Below are positions 53,966 to 62,686 of a stretch of 64,000 nucleotides of DNA, piece after piece; the first letter of the stretch is position 1; each line of letters starts with the position of its first letter. Origin of the DNA: Variovorax beijingensis (GTDB lineage: Bacteria; Pseudomonadota; Gammaproteobacteria; Burkholderiales; Burkholderiaceae_C); contig NZ_RXFQ01000002.1 in NCBI RefSeq assembly GCF_003951285.1, positions 310,001-374,000 of the forward strand. The letters are read 5' to 3'. Under the pieces are notes generated by a model, which had not been told where the DNA came from, ran no database searches, and worked only from the letters and a program-made list of their open reading frames with translations. Made by a program: the position numbers and the translations under genes.

Positions 53966-55974
53966 CGATGTTCGAGAACCTTGACCTGACGAAGCTCATC
54001 TTCGGCCGCCTCACATGGGAGGCGATTCCCTACCACGAGCCGATCCTGATCGGCACCTTCATTGCGGTCGTCCTCGGCGGCCTCGCACTGCTGGGCGCCA
54101 TCACCTACTACAAGGTGTGGGGCGTGCTGTGGCGCGACTGGATCACCAGCATCGACCACAAGAAGATCGGCATCATGTACATCATCCTTGGCCTGGTGAT
54201 GCTGCTGCGCGGCTTCTCCGACGCCATCATGATGCGGGCCCAGCAGGCCATCGCCTTCGGCGACAACGCCGGCTTCCTGCCGCCGCACCACTACGACCAG
54301 ATCTTCACCGCCCACGGCGTGATCATGATCTTCTTCGTGGCCATGCCGCTGGTCACGGGCCTCATGAACTTCGTGGTGCCGCTGCAGATCGGCGCGCGCG
54401 ACGTGGCCTTCCCGTTCCTGAACAACTTCAGCTTCTGGATGACCACCTTCGGCGCCGGGCTGGTGATGGCGTCGCTCTTCGTGGGTGAATTCGCCAAGAC
54501 CGGCTGGCTCGCCTACCCGCCGCTGTCGGGCATTCTCTTCAGCCCCGACGTGGGGGTCGATTACTACATCTGGTCCTTGCAGATCGCGGGGGTCGGCACG
54601 CTGCTGTCGGGCGTCAACCTGCTGGCCACCATCGTGAAGATGCGCGCGCCCGGCATGACGATGATGAAGATGCCGGTCTTCACCTGGACGGCTCTCTGCA
54701 CCAACGTCCTGATCGTGGCCGCCTTCCCGGTGCTCACGGCCGTGCTCGCGCTGCTGTCGCTGGACCGCTACATCGGCACCAACTTCTTCACGAACGACCT
54801 CGGCGGCAACGCCATGATGTACGTGAACCTGATCTGGATCTGGGGCCACCCCGAGGTCTACATCCTGATCCTGCCGGCCTTCGGCATCTTCTCGGAAGTG
54901 GTCTCCACCTTCAGCGGCAAGCGCCTCTTCGGCTACGCCTCGATGGTCTACGCCACGGTGGTGATCACGATCCTGTCGTACCTCGTGTGGCTGCACCACT
55001 TCTTCACCATGGGCTCGGGCGCCAGCGTGAATTCGTTCTTCGGCATCACGACGATGATCATCTCGATCCCGACGGGCGCGAAGATCTTCAACTGGCTCTT
55101 CACCATGTACCGCGGCCGCATCCGCTTCGAGCTGCCCATGATGTGGACCATCGGCTTCATGATCACCTTCGTGATCGGCGGCATGACTGGCGTGCTGCTC
55201 GCGGTGCCCCCGGCCGACTTCGTGCTGCACAACAGCCTGTTCCTGATCGCCCACTTCCACAACGTGATCATCGGCGGCGTGCTGTTCGGCATGCTGGCGG
55301 GCATCACCTACTGGTTCCCCAAGGCCTTCGGCTACAAGCTCGATCCGTTCTGGGGCAAGTGCTCGTTCTGGTTCTGGATCGTGGGCTTCTGGTTCGCCTT
55401 CATGCCGCTGTATGTGCTGGGCCTGATGGGTGTCACGCGCCGCATGAGCCACTTCCAGGACATGTCGCTGCAGATCTGGTTCCAGGTGGCCGCCTTCGGC
55501 GCCGTGCTGATCGCGCTGGGCATCGCCTCGTTCCTGATCCAGCTGGTGGTGAGCTACATCCGCCGCGAGTCGCTGCGCGACACCACGGGCGATCCGTGGA
55601 ACGGCCGCACGCTCGAATGGTCGACCTCGTCGCCGCCGCCGGCCTACAACTTCGCGTTCACGCCGCGCATCCACGACAACGACGCCTGGACCGACATGAA
55701 GCGCCGCGGCTATGCCCGCCCGGTCGACGGCTTCACGCCCATCCACATGCCCAAGAACACCGCCGCCGGCTTCATCATCGCGGCCCTGGCCGGGGCCTGC
55801 GGCTTCGCGCTGATCTGGCAGATGTGGCTGGTGGCGGGCGTGGCGTTCTTCGCCATGCTGGCGGCCGTGATCATCCACACCTTCAACTACAAGCGCGACT
55901 ACCACATCCCCGCGGAAGAGGTCGTTCGCACCGAGAACGAACGCACCCGCCTCCTGGCAGCAGCCCATGTCTGA
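53962..55974 (+). CDS. cyoB: Cytochrome bo ubiquinol oxidase subunit I
   Basis: 670 residues from an ATG overlapping the cyoA stop (ATGA). It holds heme b, heme o3 and CuB. Ligands: His in [11 protein letters not shown], the cross-linked His-Tyr in [13 protein letters not shown], the HH pair in [11 protein letters not shown], and the two His in [11 protein letters not shown]. About 15 helices. This subunit reduces O2 and pumps protons. Its stop overlaps cyoC by 8 bp. Confidence 0.98.
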   Translation: MTMFENLDLTKLIFGRLTWEAIPYHEPILIGTFIAVVLGGLALLGAITYYKVWGVLWRDWITSIDHKKIGIMYIILGLVMLLRGFSDAIMMRAQQAIAFGDNAGFLPPHHYDQIFTAHGVIMIFFVAMPLVTGLMNFVVPLQIGARDVAFPFLNNFSFWMTTFGAGLVMASLFVGEFAKTGWLAYPPLSGILFSPDVGVDYYIWSLQIAGVGTLLSGVNLLATIVKMRAPGMTMMKMPVFTWTALCTNVLIVAAFPVLTAVLALLSLDRYIGTNFFTNDLGGNAMMYVNLIWIWGHPEVYILILPAFGIFSEVVSTFSGKRLFGYASMVYATVVITILSYLVWLHHFFTMGSGASVNSFFGITTMIISIPTGAKIFNWLFTMYRGRIRFELPMMWTIGFMITFVIGGMTGVLLAVPPADFVLHNSLFLIAHFHNVIIGGVLFGMLAGITYWFPKAFGYKLDPFWGKCSFWFWIVGFWFAFMPLYVLGLMGVTRRMSHFQDMSLQIWFQVAAFGAVLIALGIASFLIQLVVSYIRRESLRDTTGDPWNGRTLEWSTSSPPPAYNFAFTPRIHDNDAWTDMKRRGYARPVDGFTPIHMPKNTAAGFIIAALAGACGFALIWQMWLVAGVAFFAMLAAVIIHTFNYKRDYHIPAEEVVRTENERTRLLAAAHV

Positions 55975-56632
55975 TACCACCGCCCTCCACTCCCCCGGGG
56001 CCGGCCACGCCCACAGCGACGCCACGGGCAAGCCGCCCGTGTTCGAGCTGTTCCACGTCGGCAACGACCACCACCCGGAAAACGGCACGCTGCTCGGCTT
56101 CTGGCTCTACCTGATGAGCGACTGCCTCATCTTCGCCTGCCTGTTCGCGGTGTACGGCGTGCTGGGCCGCAGCTACGCGGCCGGCCCCTCGGGCGCCGAC
56201 CTGTTCGACCTGCCGCTGGTGGCGGTCAACACCTCGCTGCTGCTGCTGTCGTCGATCACCTATGGCTTCGCAGTGCTCGAGATGCAGAGAAAGCGCATGG
56301 GCGGCACGCTGGCCTGGCTGGCCATCACGGGCCTGCTGGGCGCGGGCTTCATCGGCCTGGAGCTCTATGAGTTCGCGCACCTGCTGCACGAAGGCGCGGG
56401 CCCGCAGCGCAGCGCGTTCCTGTCGTCGTTCTTCGCGCTGGTGGGCACCCACGGCCTGCACGTGACCTTCGGCATCGTGTGGCTCGTCGTGCTGATGTTC
56501 CAGCTGCCCAAGCACGGCTTCAGCGCCGCCAACCGCCGCCGCCTGATGTGCCTGTCGATGTTCTGGCACTTCCTGGACGTGGTGTGGATCGGCGTCTTCA
56601 CCTTTGTTTACCTGATGGGATCGATGGCATGA
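55967..56632 (+). CDS. cyoC: Cytochrome bo ubiquinol oxidase subunit III
   Basis: 221 residues, five helices. [20 protein letters not shown] at the first helix and the terminal block [20 protein letters not shown] define subunit III. The region [20 protein letters not shown] is typical of CyoC. It stabilises subunit I proton pumping. The overlap with cyoB and with cyoD (ATGA) shows a single transcript. Confidence 0.96.
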   Translation: MSDTTALHSPGAGHAHSDATGKPPVFELFHVGNDHHPENGTLLGFWLYLMSDCLIFACLFAVYGVLGRSYAAGPSGADLFDLPLVAVNTSLLLLSSITYGFAVLEMQRKRMGGTLAWLAITGLLGAGFIGLELYEFAHLLHEGAGPQRSAFLSSFFALVGTHGLHVTFGIVWLVVLMFQLPKHGFSAANRRRLMCLSMFWHFLDVVWIGVFTFVYLMGSMA

Positions 56633-57042
56633 GCACCGCCCACACCGAATCCGCAGCGCACGGCCATGGCGCACACGATGCGCACGACGACCATCACGAC
56701 GATGGCCCCGTCAGCCACAGCACCTTCAAGGGCTACATGACCGGCTTCGTGCTGGCCGTGATCCTGACCGCGATTCCGTTCTGGCTCGTCATGGGCAACG
56801 TGCTCGGCAAGACCAGCACCACCTCGCTCGTGATCCTGGGCTTTGCCGCGGTGCAGATCGTGGTCCACATGATCTACTTCCTGCACATGGACGCCAAGTC
56901 CGAGAGCGGATGGAACATGCTGGCGCTGATCTTCACGATCGTGCTCGTCGTCATCACGCTGGCCGGATCGCTCTGGGTCATGTACCACATGAACGCCAAC
57001 ATGATGCCGATGTCGGTGCACGACATGAAGAACATGCCTTGA
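56629..57042 (+). CDS. cyoD: Cytochrome bo ubiquinol oxidase subunit IV
   Basis: 137 residues, three helices ([20 protein letters not shown], then [18 protein letters not shown]). The N-terminus is strikingly histidine- and aspartate-rich ([16 protein letters not shown]), which could bind metal such as copper or zinc. CyoD aids assembly and CuB loading in E. coli. The stop overlaps the TTG of the SURF1 gene (TTGA). No cyoE follows, unlike E. coli. Confidence 0.95.
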   Translation: MSTAHTESAAHGHGAHDAHDDHHDDGPVSHSTFKGYMTGFVLAVILTAIPFWLVMGNVLGKTSTTSLVILGFAAVQIVVHMIYFLHMDAKSESGWNMLALIFTIVLVVITLAGSLWVMYHMNANMMPMSVHDMKNMP

Positions 57043-57896
57043 CGCCCCCGCCGCCAGACCCCAGCACCCACGACGACACCTCGGCCGGCCGCCAGCGAGG
57101 CGCGGCGGTCCGGGTGGCTCTGGCGGTCTGTGCGGCCCTGGCCTTTGCCGGCTTCTTCGCGCTCGGCACCTGGCAGGTCGAGCGCCGGGCCTGGAAGCTC
57201 GATCTCATCGCCCGCGTCGAGCAGCGCGTGCATGCCCCGGCCTCCGAAGCGCCCGGGCGCGAACGCTGGCCGCTGGTGAACGCGGCCGCCGACGAATACC
57301 GCCACGTGCGCATCGCCGGCCGCTTCCTCCACGACAAGGAAACCCTGGTGCAGGCCAGCACCCGGCTCGGCGCCGGCTTCTGGGTGCTGACGCCGCTGCA
57401 GGCCGCCGACGGCAGCATCGTGCTGGTCAACCGCGGCTTCGTGCCACCCGAGGCGCGCGAGCGCGCCGCCCGTGCAGCCACGGAGCCGCAGGGCGAAAGC
57501 ACCGTGGCCGGCCTCTTGCGCATCAGCGAGCCCAAGGGCGGCTTCCTGCGCCGGAATGAACCGGCCGCCGACCGCTGGTTCTCGCGCGACGTGCAGGCCA
57601 TTGCCGCGGCGCGCGGCCTCCACGACGCGGCGCCATATTTCGTCGATGCCGAGGCCGCGCCCTCCCCGCCCGGCACGGCCCCCGCCTGGCCGGCCGCGGG
57701 CCTCACGGTCATTGCCTTTCCCAACAGCCACCTGGTCTATGCGATCACCTGGTACGGCCTTGCTCTGATGGTCCTTGGCGCAGCCTGGTTCGTCTGGCGC
57801 GAGGGGCACCGGCGCGCCGGCAGGACCGGCGGCGGCACAGGCGAAAATACCGCCGATGCCGACGCCACCTCCCGCTCCGATGCCCGCCGCGACTGA
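57039..57896 (+). CDS. SURF1-family oxidase assembly protein (quinol-oxidase-linked)
   Basis: 285 residues from a TTG overlapping the cyoD stop. N-terminal helix (ALAFAGFFALGTWQVERRAWK, with the SURF1 GTWQ-ERR motif) and a C-terminal helix (VYAITWYGLALMVLGAAWFV) bracket a periplasmic domain with GRFLHDKETLVQ and VLVNRGFVP. SURF1 inserts heme into subunit I. In Paracoccus separate SURF1 forms serve cytochrome-c and quinol oxidases. The position after cyoD suggests the quinol form. Confidence 0.93.
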   Translation: MTPPPPDPSTHDDTSAGRQRGAAVRVALAVCAALAFAGFFALGTWQVERRAWKLDLIARVEQRVHAPASEAPGRERWPLVNAAADEYRHVRIAGRFLHDKETLVQASTRLGAGFWVLTPLQAADGSIVLVNRGFVPPEARERAARAATEPQGESTVAGLLRISEPKGGFLRRNEPAADRWFSRDVQAIAAARGLHDAAPYFVDAEAAPSPPGTAPAWPAAGLTVIAFPNSHLVYAITWYGLALMVLGAAWFVWREGHRRAGRTGGGTGENTADADATSRSDARRD

Positions 57897-59289
57897 AGCC
57901 GTCGCGGTCGCGGGGGAACTGCATCCGCCGCGCGCGGGCGTGGCAAGCCTGGACAACGCCACCGGCCACAAGAACATGCAGCAGCTGATCCAGTTGCGCT
58001 GGTTCGCGGTGGTCGGGCAGGTCGCCACCATCCTGGTCGTGCACTACGGCTTCGGCATCCGGCTGCCGCTGGAGCACATGCTGCAGGTATTGACCTGCCT
58101 CGCGCTCTTCAACGGGGTGAGCCTGCTGCGCTCGCGCAGCCCCCGCCGCGTGACCAATGGCGAACTCTTTCTTGCGCTGCTGGTCGACGTGGCCACGCTC
58201 ACCGCACAGCTCTACCTGAGCGGCGGCGCCACCAATCCCTTCGTCTTCCTGTACCTGCTGCAGGTCATCCTGGGCGCGGTGCTGCTGAAGGCCTGGTCGA
58301 CCTGGACCATCGTGGTCGTCACCAGCCTCTGCTTTGCGGGGCTGGCGCTTTTCTCGCGCCCGCTCGCGCTGCCGCTCGACCACGATCGCGGGCTCTGGAG
58401 TCCCTACGTGCAGGGCATGCTGATCTGCTTTGCGCTCAACGCCGCGCTGCTGGTGGTGTTCATCACGCGCATCAGCCGCAACCTGCGTGCACGCGATGCG
58501 CGGCTGGCCGACCTGCGCCAGCGTGCATCGGAAGAGGAGCACATCGTGCGCATGGGCCTGCTGGCCTCGGGCGCCGCGCACGAGCTGGGCACGCCGCTTG
58601 CCACGCTGGCCGTGATCCTGGGCGACTGGCGCCGGCTGCCGCATTTCAGCTCCGACCCCGAATTGCTGACCGAAGTGGCCGAGATGGAACTGCAGATCCA
58701 GCGATGCAAGAGCATCGTGAGCGGCATCCTGCTGTCGGCCGGCGAGGCGCGCGGCGAATCCTCGGAAGAAACCACCGTGAGCACCTTCCTCGACGAACTG
58801 GTGGAGGAATGGCGCAGCACGCGTCCGGTCGAGGAGTTCGACTACGAGAACCGATTTGGCCGGGACCTGCCCATGGTCTCCGACTCGGCGCTCAAGCAGA
58901 TGATCTGCAACGTGCTCGACAATGCCCTGGAAGCCTCGCCGCACTGGCTGCGCTTCGAGGTGGCGCATGATGCCGATGCGCTGACCCTCACGGTCACCGA
59001 TGCGGGCCGGGGCTTCCTGCCGGCCATCCTGAAGGAGTTCGGCAAGCCCTACCAGTCGAGCAAGGGCCGCCCGGGCGGCGGGCTCGGGCTGTTCCTGGTG
59101 GTCAACGTGGCGCGCACCCTGGGCGGCCGCGTGGCGGTGCACAACCGGCCCGAGGGCGGCGCCATCGTGGCCATCACGCTGCCGCTCGCGGCCATCGTGC
59201 TGGAAGAAGAAGACGACGACGACGAACACGAAGCGGCCGAGGCCATCGGCACTGCCGACACCCTCACCGATCGAAACGCAAGGCCATGA
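57856..59289 (+). CDS. regB: RegB/PrrB/ActS-type redox-sensing histidine kinase
   Basis: 477 residues from the ATG at 57856 (ATG at 57880 is an alternative). About six helices include GGATNPFVFLYLL, matching the GGxxNPF quinone-binding signature of RegB. The H-box is ASGAAHELGTPLATL. The Cys in LQIQRCKSIVSGIL corresponds to the redox-active cysteine of Rhodobacter RegB. ATP-binding motifs GGGLGLFLVVNV close the core. A very acidic tail (EEEDDDDEHE) is unusual. It overlaps the SURF1 end and the regA start. Confidence 0.92.
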   Translation: MPTPPPAPMPAATEAVAVAGELHPPRAGVASLDNATGHKNMQQLIQLRWFAVVGQVATILVVHYGFGIRLPLEHMLQVLTCLALFNGVSLLRSRSPRRVTNGELFLALLVDVATLTAQLYLSGGATNPFVFLYLLQVILGAVLLKAWSTWTIVVVTSLCFAGLALFSRPLALPLDHDRGLWSPYVQGMLICFALNAALLVVFITRISRNLRARDARLADLRQRASEEEHIVRMGLLASGAAHELGTPLATLAVILGDWRRLPHFSSDPELLTEVAEMELQIQRCKSIVSGILLSAGEARGESSEETTVSTFLDELVEEWRSTRPVEEFDYENRFGRDLPMVSDSALKQMICNVLDNALEASPHWLRFEVAHDADALTLTVTDAGRGFLPAILKEFGKPYQSSKGRPGGGLGLFLVVNVARTLGGRVAVHNRPEGGAIVAITLPLAAIVLEEEDDDDEHEAAEAIGTADTLTDRNARP

Positions 59290-59834
59290 CGGAAACCGCC
59301 GAAGCTGAACGCCAGTTGCTGATCGTGGAAGACGACGCGGCCTTCGCGCGCACGCTCGGCAAGTCGTTCGAGCGCCGCGGCTACGTGGTCACGCAGGCCA
59401 GCAATGCCGAGGAGGTCGAAGCGCTGCTGCAGGCCCATTCGCCCGGCTATGCGGTGGTCGACCTGAAGCTCAACGGCGAGGCCTCGGGCCTGGCCTGCGT
59501 GCAGATGCTGCACCGGCACAACCCGAAGATGCTGATCGTGGTGCTGACCGGATTCGCCAGCATTGCCACGGCAGTCGAAGCCATCAAGCTCGGCGCCTGC
59601 CACTACCTGGCCAAGCCGTCGAACACCGACGACATCGAGGCCGCCTTCGGCCGCGCCACCGGCACCACGGAGGTGGAGCTGACCAACCGCTCGACCTCGA
59701 TCAAGACGCTCGAATGGGAGCGCATCCACGAGACGCTGGCCGAAACCGGCTTCAACATTTCCGAGACCGCGCGGCGGCTTGGCATGCACCGGCGCACGCT
59801 GGCGCGCAAGCTCGGCAAGCAGCAGGTCAAGTAA
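59286..59834 (+). CDS. regA: RegA/PrrA/ActR-type response regulator
   Basis: 182 residues, ATGA-coupled to the kinase. The receiver has DD in LIVEDDAAFARTL, the phospho-acceptor Asp in AVVDLKLNGEASG, the Thr in VLTGFAS and Lys in LAKPSNTDD. The Fis-like helix-turn-helix (FNISETARRLGMHRRTLARK) is the RegA DNA-binding domain. RegA proteins switch respiratory and energy genes with redox state. It is the last gene of the cyo run. Confidence 0.93.
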   Translation: MTETAEAERQLLIVEDDAAFARTLGKSFERRGYVVTQASNAEEVEALLQAHSPGYAVVDLKLNGEASGLACVQMLHRHNPKMLIVVLTGFASIATAVEAIKLGACHYLAKPSNTDDIEAAFGRATGTTEVELTNRSTSIKTLEWERIHETLAETGFNISETARRLGMHRRTLARKLGKQQVK

Positions 59835-59847
59835 AAGGTGAAATAGC

Positions 59848-60510
59848 ATGGCTTCCAACAAACCGGCGTCTGCGGCCCGCGCCCAGACTGCGCTCGAAGA
59901 GGTCTTCAATGCGTTGAGCCACGGCCTCGGCCTGCTGCTGGCCGTGGCCTCGCTGCCGATCCTGGTCTACAGCGCCGCCCAGAAGGGCCAGGCCGCAGGC
60001 ATCGTCGGCGCCTCGCTTTTCGCTGGCACGGCCATCGTGCTGTACCTGATCTCCACGCTCTACCACGCGCTGCCGCTGGGCCGGGCCAAGGCCTGGTTCA
60101 ACCGGCTCGACCACGCGGCCATCTATCTCTTCATCGCGGGCAGCTACATGCCGTTCCTTTTTGGCGTGCTGCGCGGGCCGTGGGGCTGGACGCTGTTCGG
60201 CTGCATCTGCGCCGCGGCGGCGCTGGGGGTGGGCGCCAAGCTGTTCAACCGGCTGCGGCATCCGCTGTGGTCGACGGGGCTCTACGTGGCGATGGGCTGG
60301 ATGGCGCTGATGGCAGCGGTGCCGCTGTACGAGCGCATGTCGCCGGCGGGCCTGGGATGGCTCGTGGCCGGCGGGCTGTTCTACACCGCGGGTGCGGTGG
60401 TTTTCCTGTTCGACAACAGGGTGCGCTTTGCGCACTCGGTATGGCACCTGTTCGTGCTGGCGGGCAGCACCTGCCACTTCTTTGCGGTGCTCTGGCACTC
60501 GCACGGCTGA
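59848..60510 (+). CDS. Hemolysin III/PAQR-family membrane protein
   Basis: 220 residues and seven helices. Family motifs are ALSHGLGLLLAVAS, STLYHALPLGRA, LDHAAIYLFIAGSY and the terminal HLFVLAGSTCHFFAVLWH, whose His residues with the early His form the predicted metal site of PAQR/TrhA proteins. The function in bacteria is uncertain, with links to membrane-lipid homeostasis. It begins 13 bp after regA and may be read through from it. Confidence 0.92.
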   Translation: MASNKPASAARAQTALEEVFNALSHGLGLLLAVASLPILVYSAAQKGQAAGIVGASLFAGTAIVLYLISTLYHALPLGRAKAWFNRLDHAAIYLFIAGSYMPFLFGVLRGPWGWTLFGCICAAAALGVGAKLFNRLRHPLWSTGLYVAMGWMALMAAVPLYERMSPAGLGWLVAGGLFYTAGAVVFLFDNRVRFAHSVWHLFVLAGSTCHFFAVLWHSHG

Positions 60511-60512
60511 TC

Positions 60513-60586
60513 TTGTTCAGGGCACTGTTGTTCAGGGCGCTGTTGTTCAGGGCGCTGTTGTTCAGGGCGCTGTTGTTCAGGGCGCG
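60513..60586. repeat. 15-bp minisatellite (about five units)
   Basis: TTGTTCAGGGCGCTG is repeated head to tail. The first unit has A for G at position 12, three units are identical and the last is truncated. There are no spacers, so it is not CRISPR. Copy number is likely to vary between strains by slippage. Confidence 0.95.
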
Positions 60587-60614
60587 TGCACAGGCCACCG
60601 GGTACTCCCCTCCG

Positions 60615-60792
60615 CGAATGTCCTCCGGCCTTCGGCCTCCTCCTTTATTTCGCTGCGGGGAGCACCCGATGCCCTGTGCACTGGGCACGCTCGTTGTGCA
60701 CCGCTGCAAAGACTGCTCTGTCCTACGCTCCCGCCGATGAGGTGCCTTGCGCAGCGAAATCAAGGGGGAGGCCGCAGGCCAGAGGACATTCG
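60615..60792. repeat. BIME-like element with 42-bp inverted arms
   Basis: Arms 60615-60656 and 60751-60792 are inverted copies matching at 38 of 42 positions, separated by 94 bp. No transposase frame lies between. The arms contain the short palindrome GGCCTGCGGCC or its variant. The layout is that of two REP units in opposite orientation. Confidence 0.85.
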
Positions 60793-60840
60793 CTTCGCCG
60801 CGTACCCCGTCGGCGGGAGCGCGCCCCCGAACAACAGCGC

Positions 60841-61065
60841 TCAGTAATGCGGCGGCAGCTCGTCGCGCAAGTTGCGCGCCGCCCCGTCCTGCCCCGCATT
60901 CTGGCTTTGCTGCCTGAGCTGGGTGACCTGCAGGATCAGGCTGTCGATCTGCTGCTGTTGCCGGTAGATCGTCATGTTGAGCTGCTCCAGCAGGTCCTCG
61001 GCATAGCTCGACTTGATCTCGAGTTCGGTCAGGCGCTCTGCGAGCTCGTTCGGTGAATGGTCCAT
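60841..61065 (-). CDS. slyX: SlyX family protein
   Basis: 74 residues from the ATG at 61065; a longer frame lacks family support. The protein is one long coiled coil (ELAERLTELEIKSSYAEDLL, EQLNMTIYRQQQQIDSLILQ) ending in the SlyX tail DELPPHY. The function is unknown. It ends in a polar tail. The OLD-like ATPase stop lies 46 bp upstream on the same strand. Confidence 0.9.
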   Translation of the reverse strand: MDHSPNELAERLTELEIKSSYAEDLLEQLNMTIYRQQQQIDSLILQVTQLRQQSQNAGQDGAARNLRDELPPHY

Positions 61066-61111
61066 GCCGCTATTGGACAGGAAGATCCACCGGTTTTTTG
61101 TGACGCCGTGT

Positions 61112-62596
61112 TCAGCGAGGAAGACTTGCCGCCGGTTCGCTGACCTCGCGCGACGGCACCCCGGCACGCGCAGTGCTCTCCTTTGGCTGCGGCTTCGCGG
61201 CCTCGCCCGCCATCCGGCTCAGCGCGAGCGCGGCCTGCAACGGATAGAGCGTGCGCGCGTCGCCCTCGGCCCTGTTGCTCACGGTGGTGCCGGCGGCTTC
61301 GCTCATGCTGGCCGTACGCACCGCGTCGGGCCGGTGCACGGGCACCATGAACGGCGAGTGCGTGGTGTAGATGATCTGGTTGCCAAAATCCTGCTCGAAG
61401 TGCGCGAGCAGGTCGGCCTGCGAGCGCGCATGCAGATGCAGGCCGGGCTCGTCCAGCAGCAGGACGGCATCGCCGGCGCCCTTGGTGTCCGCGAAGAAGG
61501 TGACGTAGAACGAGAAGAACCACTGGAAGCCGCGGCTGCGCTCGTCCAGGTTCACTTCCACGTCGTAGGCGCGGTTCGGGTCGGACACCAGCGTGTCCAT
61601 GTACGGCCCGTCCAGGTTGAAGCGGACCTTGAGCTCGCGGTCCTTCCAGAGCCGGCGGATCTCGGCGGTGACGACCGAGCCGGCGCGGTTGGCGAGCTGG
61701 TTGCGCGTGGCCTGGTCGTTCTTCTCCAGCAGGTCCTGCAGCTGCTGCGGATCGAGCCCCGCGACCTTGCAGAGCTTCTCGAAGTTGCGCTGCCCGGGCG
61801 CGTCCTGCCCCCAGCCCTTGCGCGCGAGGTGCTCGGCAATGTTCTGGCGGCCGGGCAGCGCCGGGTACTCGTCCACGTAGATGAACCGGGGCAGCTTCTG
61901 CAGCACCCATTCCTTCGCCCTCGCGAGCGCCGGCGTGTCGTTGGCGATAGCGCGGGCCACGTCCTCGAGCTCGACCAGCATCTGCTCCTGCTTGTCGCTG
62001 AGTTCGGCATCCGTGGCAGCCATTGCCTTGCGCAGCGACTGCAGCGCCGCCACCGCACCCGCCGACCACCGGATGTAGTCGGGGCTCAGGATCATCGCGG
62101 CGTCGAAGGCGTCGGCCGCCTGCTCCAGCGTCGCGCGCGCGTCGTCGGCAAGCTTCTCGGCTGCGGCCTTGACGGCCGGCACGATCTTGCGCACCTTGCC
62201 CTTGATGTCGGACACGTCGAGCGACAGGTCGCCGAGTCCTTCGAGGCCGCTCCAGCGGGCCGTGCCGTAGCCCCGGCCCGCGGTGACGTGGCGCACATTG
62301 GCCGCGCGCGGAAGCATCTGCGCCAGCTCGGCCCGCTCGCTGTCTTCGAGGGCCCAGCGCGTCGCGACGACCGGCGTATCGCCCTGGCACTCCTCGAGGC
62401 GGCGGTGCCGCGGAAAGTCCTTGATCGGACTGAGTTCGGCCAGGCCTCCGGCCGGGTTCAGGCTGTGCAGTGCACGCAGCAGGTTCGATTTGCCGCTGTC
62501 ATTTCGACCGAGGATCGCCGTGATCTGTGGGGTATCGATGGAGCCGCTGTCGTTGATCGAGCGAAAGTTGGTGATCTGGAATGACGCCAAGCGCAT
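61112..62596 (-). CDS. OLD-like AAA ATPase lacking the TOPRIM nuclease domain
   Basis: 494 residues. The ABC/SMC-type ATPase domain has Walker A (ILGRNDSGKSNLLRALHSL), a coiled central part (about 160-260), a signature region and Walker B (AVLLLDEPGLHLHA), with the switch His in IIYTTHSPFM. Full-length OLD-family proteins continue into a TOPRIM nuclease after a LPLQAALG-type segment. Here the protein reaches YPLQAALALSRMAGEA and stops about 35 residues later, with no TOPRIM downstream. It may therefore be a stand-alone ATPase or a decayed defence nuclease. Confidence 0.85.
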   Translation of the reverse strand: MRLASFQITNFRSINDSGSIDTPQITAILGRNDSGKSNLLRALHSLNPAGGLAELSPIKDFPRHRRLEECQGDTPVVATRWALEDSERAELAQMLPRAANVRHVTAGRGYGTARWSGLEGLGDLSLDVSDIKGKVRKIVPAVKAAAEKLADDARATLEQAADAFDAAMILSPDYIRWSAGAVAALQSLRKAMAATDAELSDKQEQMLVELEDVARAIANDTPALARAKEWVLQKLPRFIYVDEYPALPGRQNIAEHLARKGWGQDAPGQRNFEKLCKVAGLDPQQLQDLLEKNDQATRNQLANRAGSVVTAEIRRLWKDRELKVRFNLDGPYMDTLVSDPNRAYDVEVNLDERSRGFQWFFSFYVTFFADTKGAGDAVLLLDEPGLHLHARSQADLLAHFEQDFGNQIIYTTHSPFMVPVHRPDAVRTASMSEAAGTTVSNRAEGDARTLYPLQAALALSRMAGEAAKPQPKESTARAGVPSREVSEPAASLPR

Positions 62597-62630
62597 GGAG
62601 GGGTTTTCTTCTCGTCGAATGAATGATTGC

Positions 62631-62661
62631 AGGGCGGGGAATGTATTGCATTCCCCGCCCT
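62631..62661 (-). terminator. Strong hairpin after the ABC permease gene
   Basis: A perfect 13-bp stem (AGGGCGGGGAATG) with a 5-nt loop, 25 bp past the permease stop and 34 bp before the ATPase start. There is no T-run, so it is an imperfect terminator or mRNA-end protector. Confidence 0.55.
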
Positions 62662-62686
62662 CTTCACCCCCGCGGAAAGAAAAATC

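Larger units (their letters stand above)
60511..60840. other. Repeat-filled convergent intergenic region
   Basis: No gene is supported in this 330-bp gap between the convergent hemolysin-III and slyX genes. It holds a 15-bp minisatellite followed by a long imperfect inverted repeat. Apparent frames here encode only repetitive leucine/arginine peptides. Confidence 0.8.

Noticed and set aside
60513-60586. CRISPR-like repeat
   Set aside because: Units are contiguous 15-mers without spacers and no cas gene is near.
60615-60792. Insertion sequence or MITE of a known family
   Set aside because: No transposase, no visible target duplication and no match to a terminal repeat I know; described only as BIME-like.
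61112-62596. Complete Gabija or OLD anti-phage system
   Set aside because: No TOPRIM domain and no UvrD-like helicase or other partner lies beside the ATPase, so a working known system is not supported.
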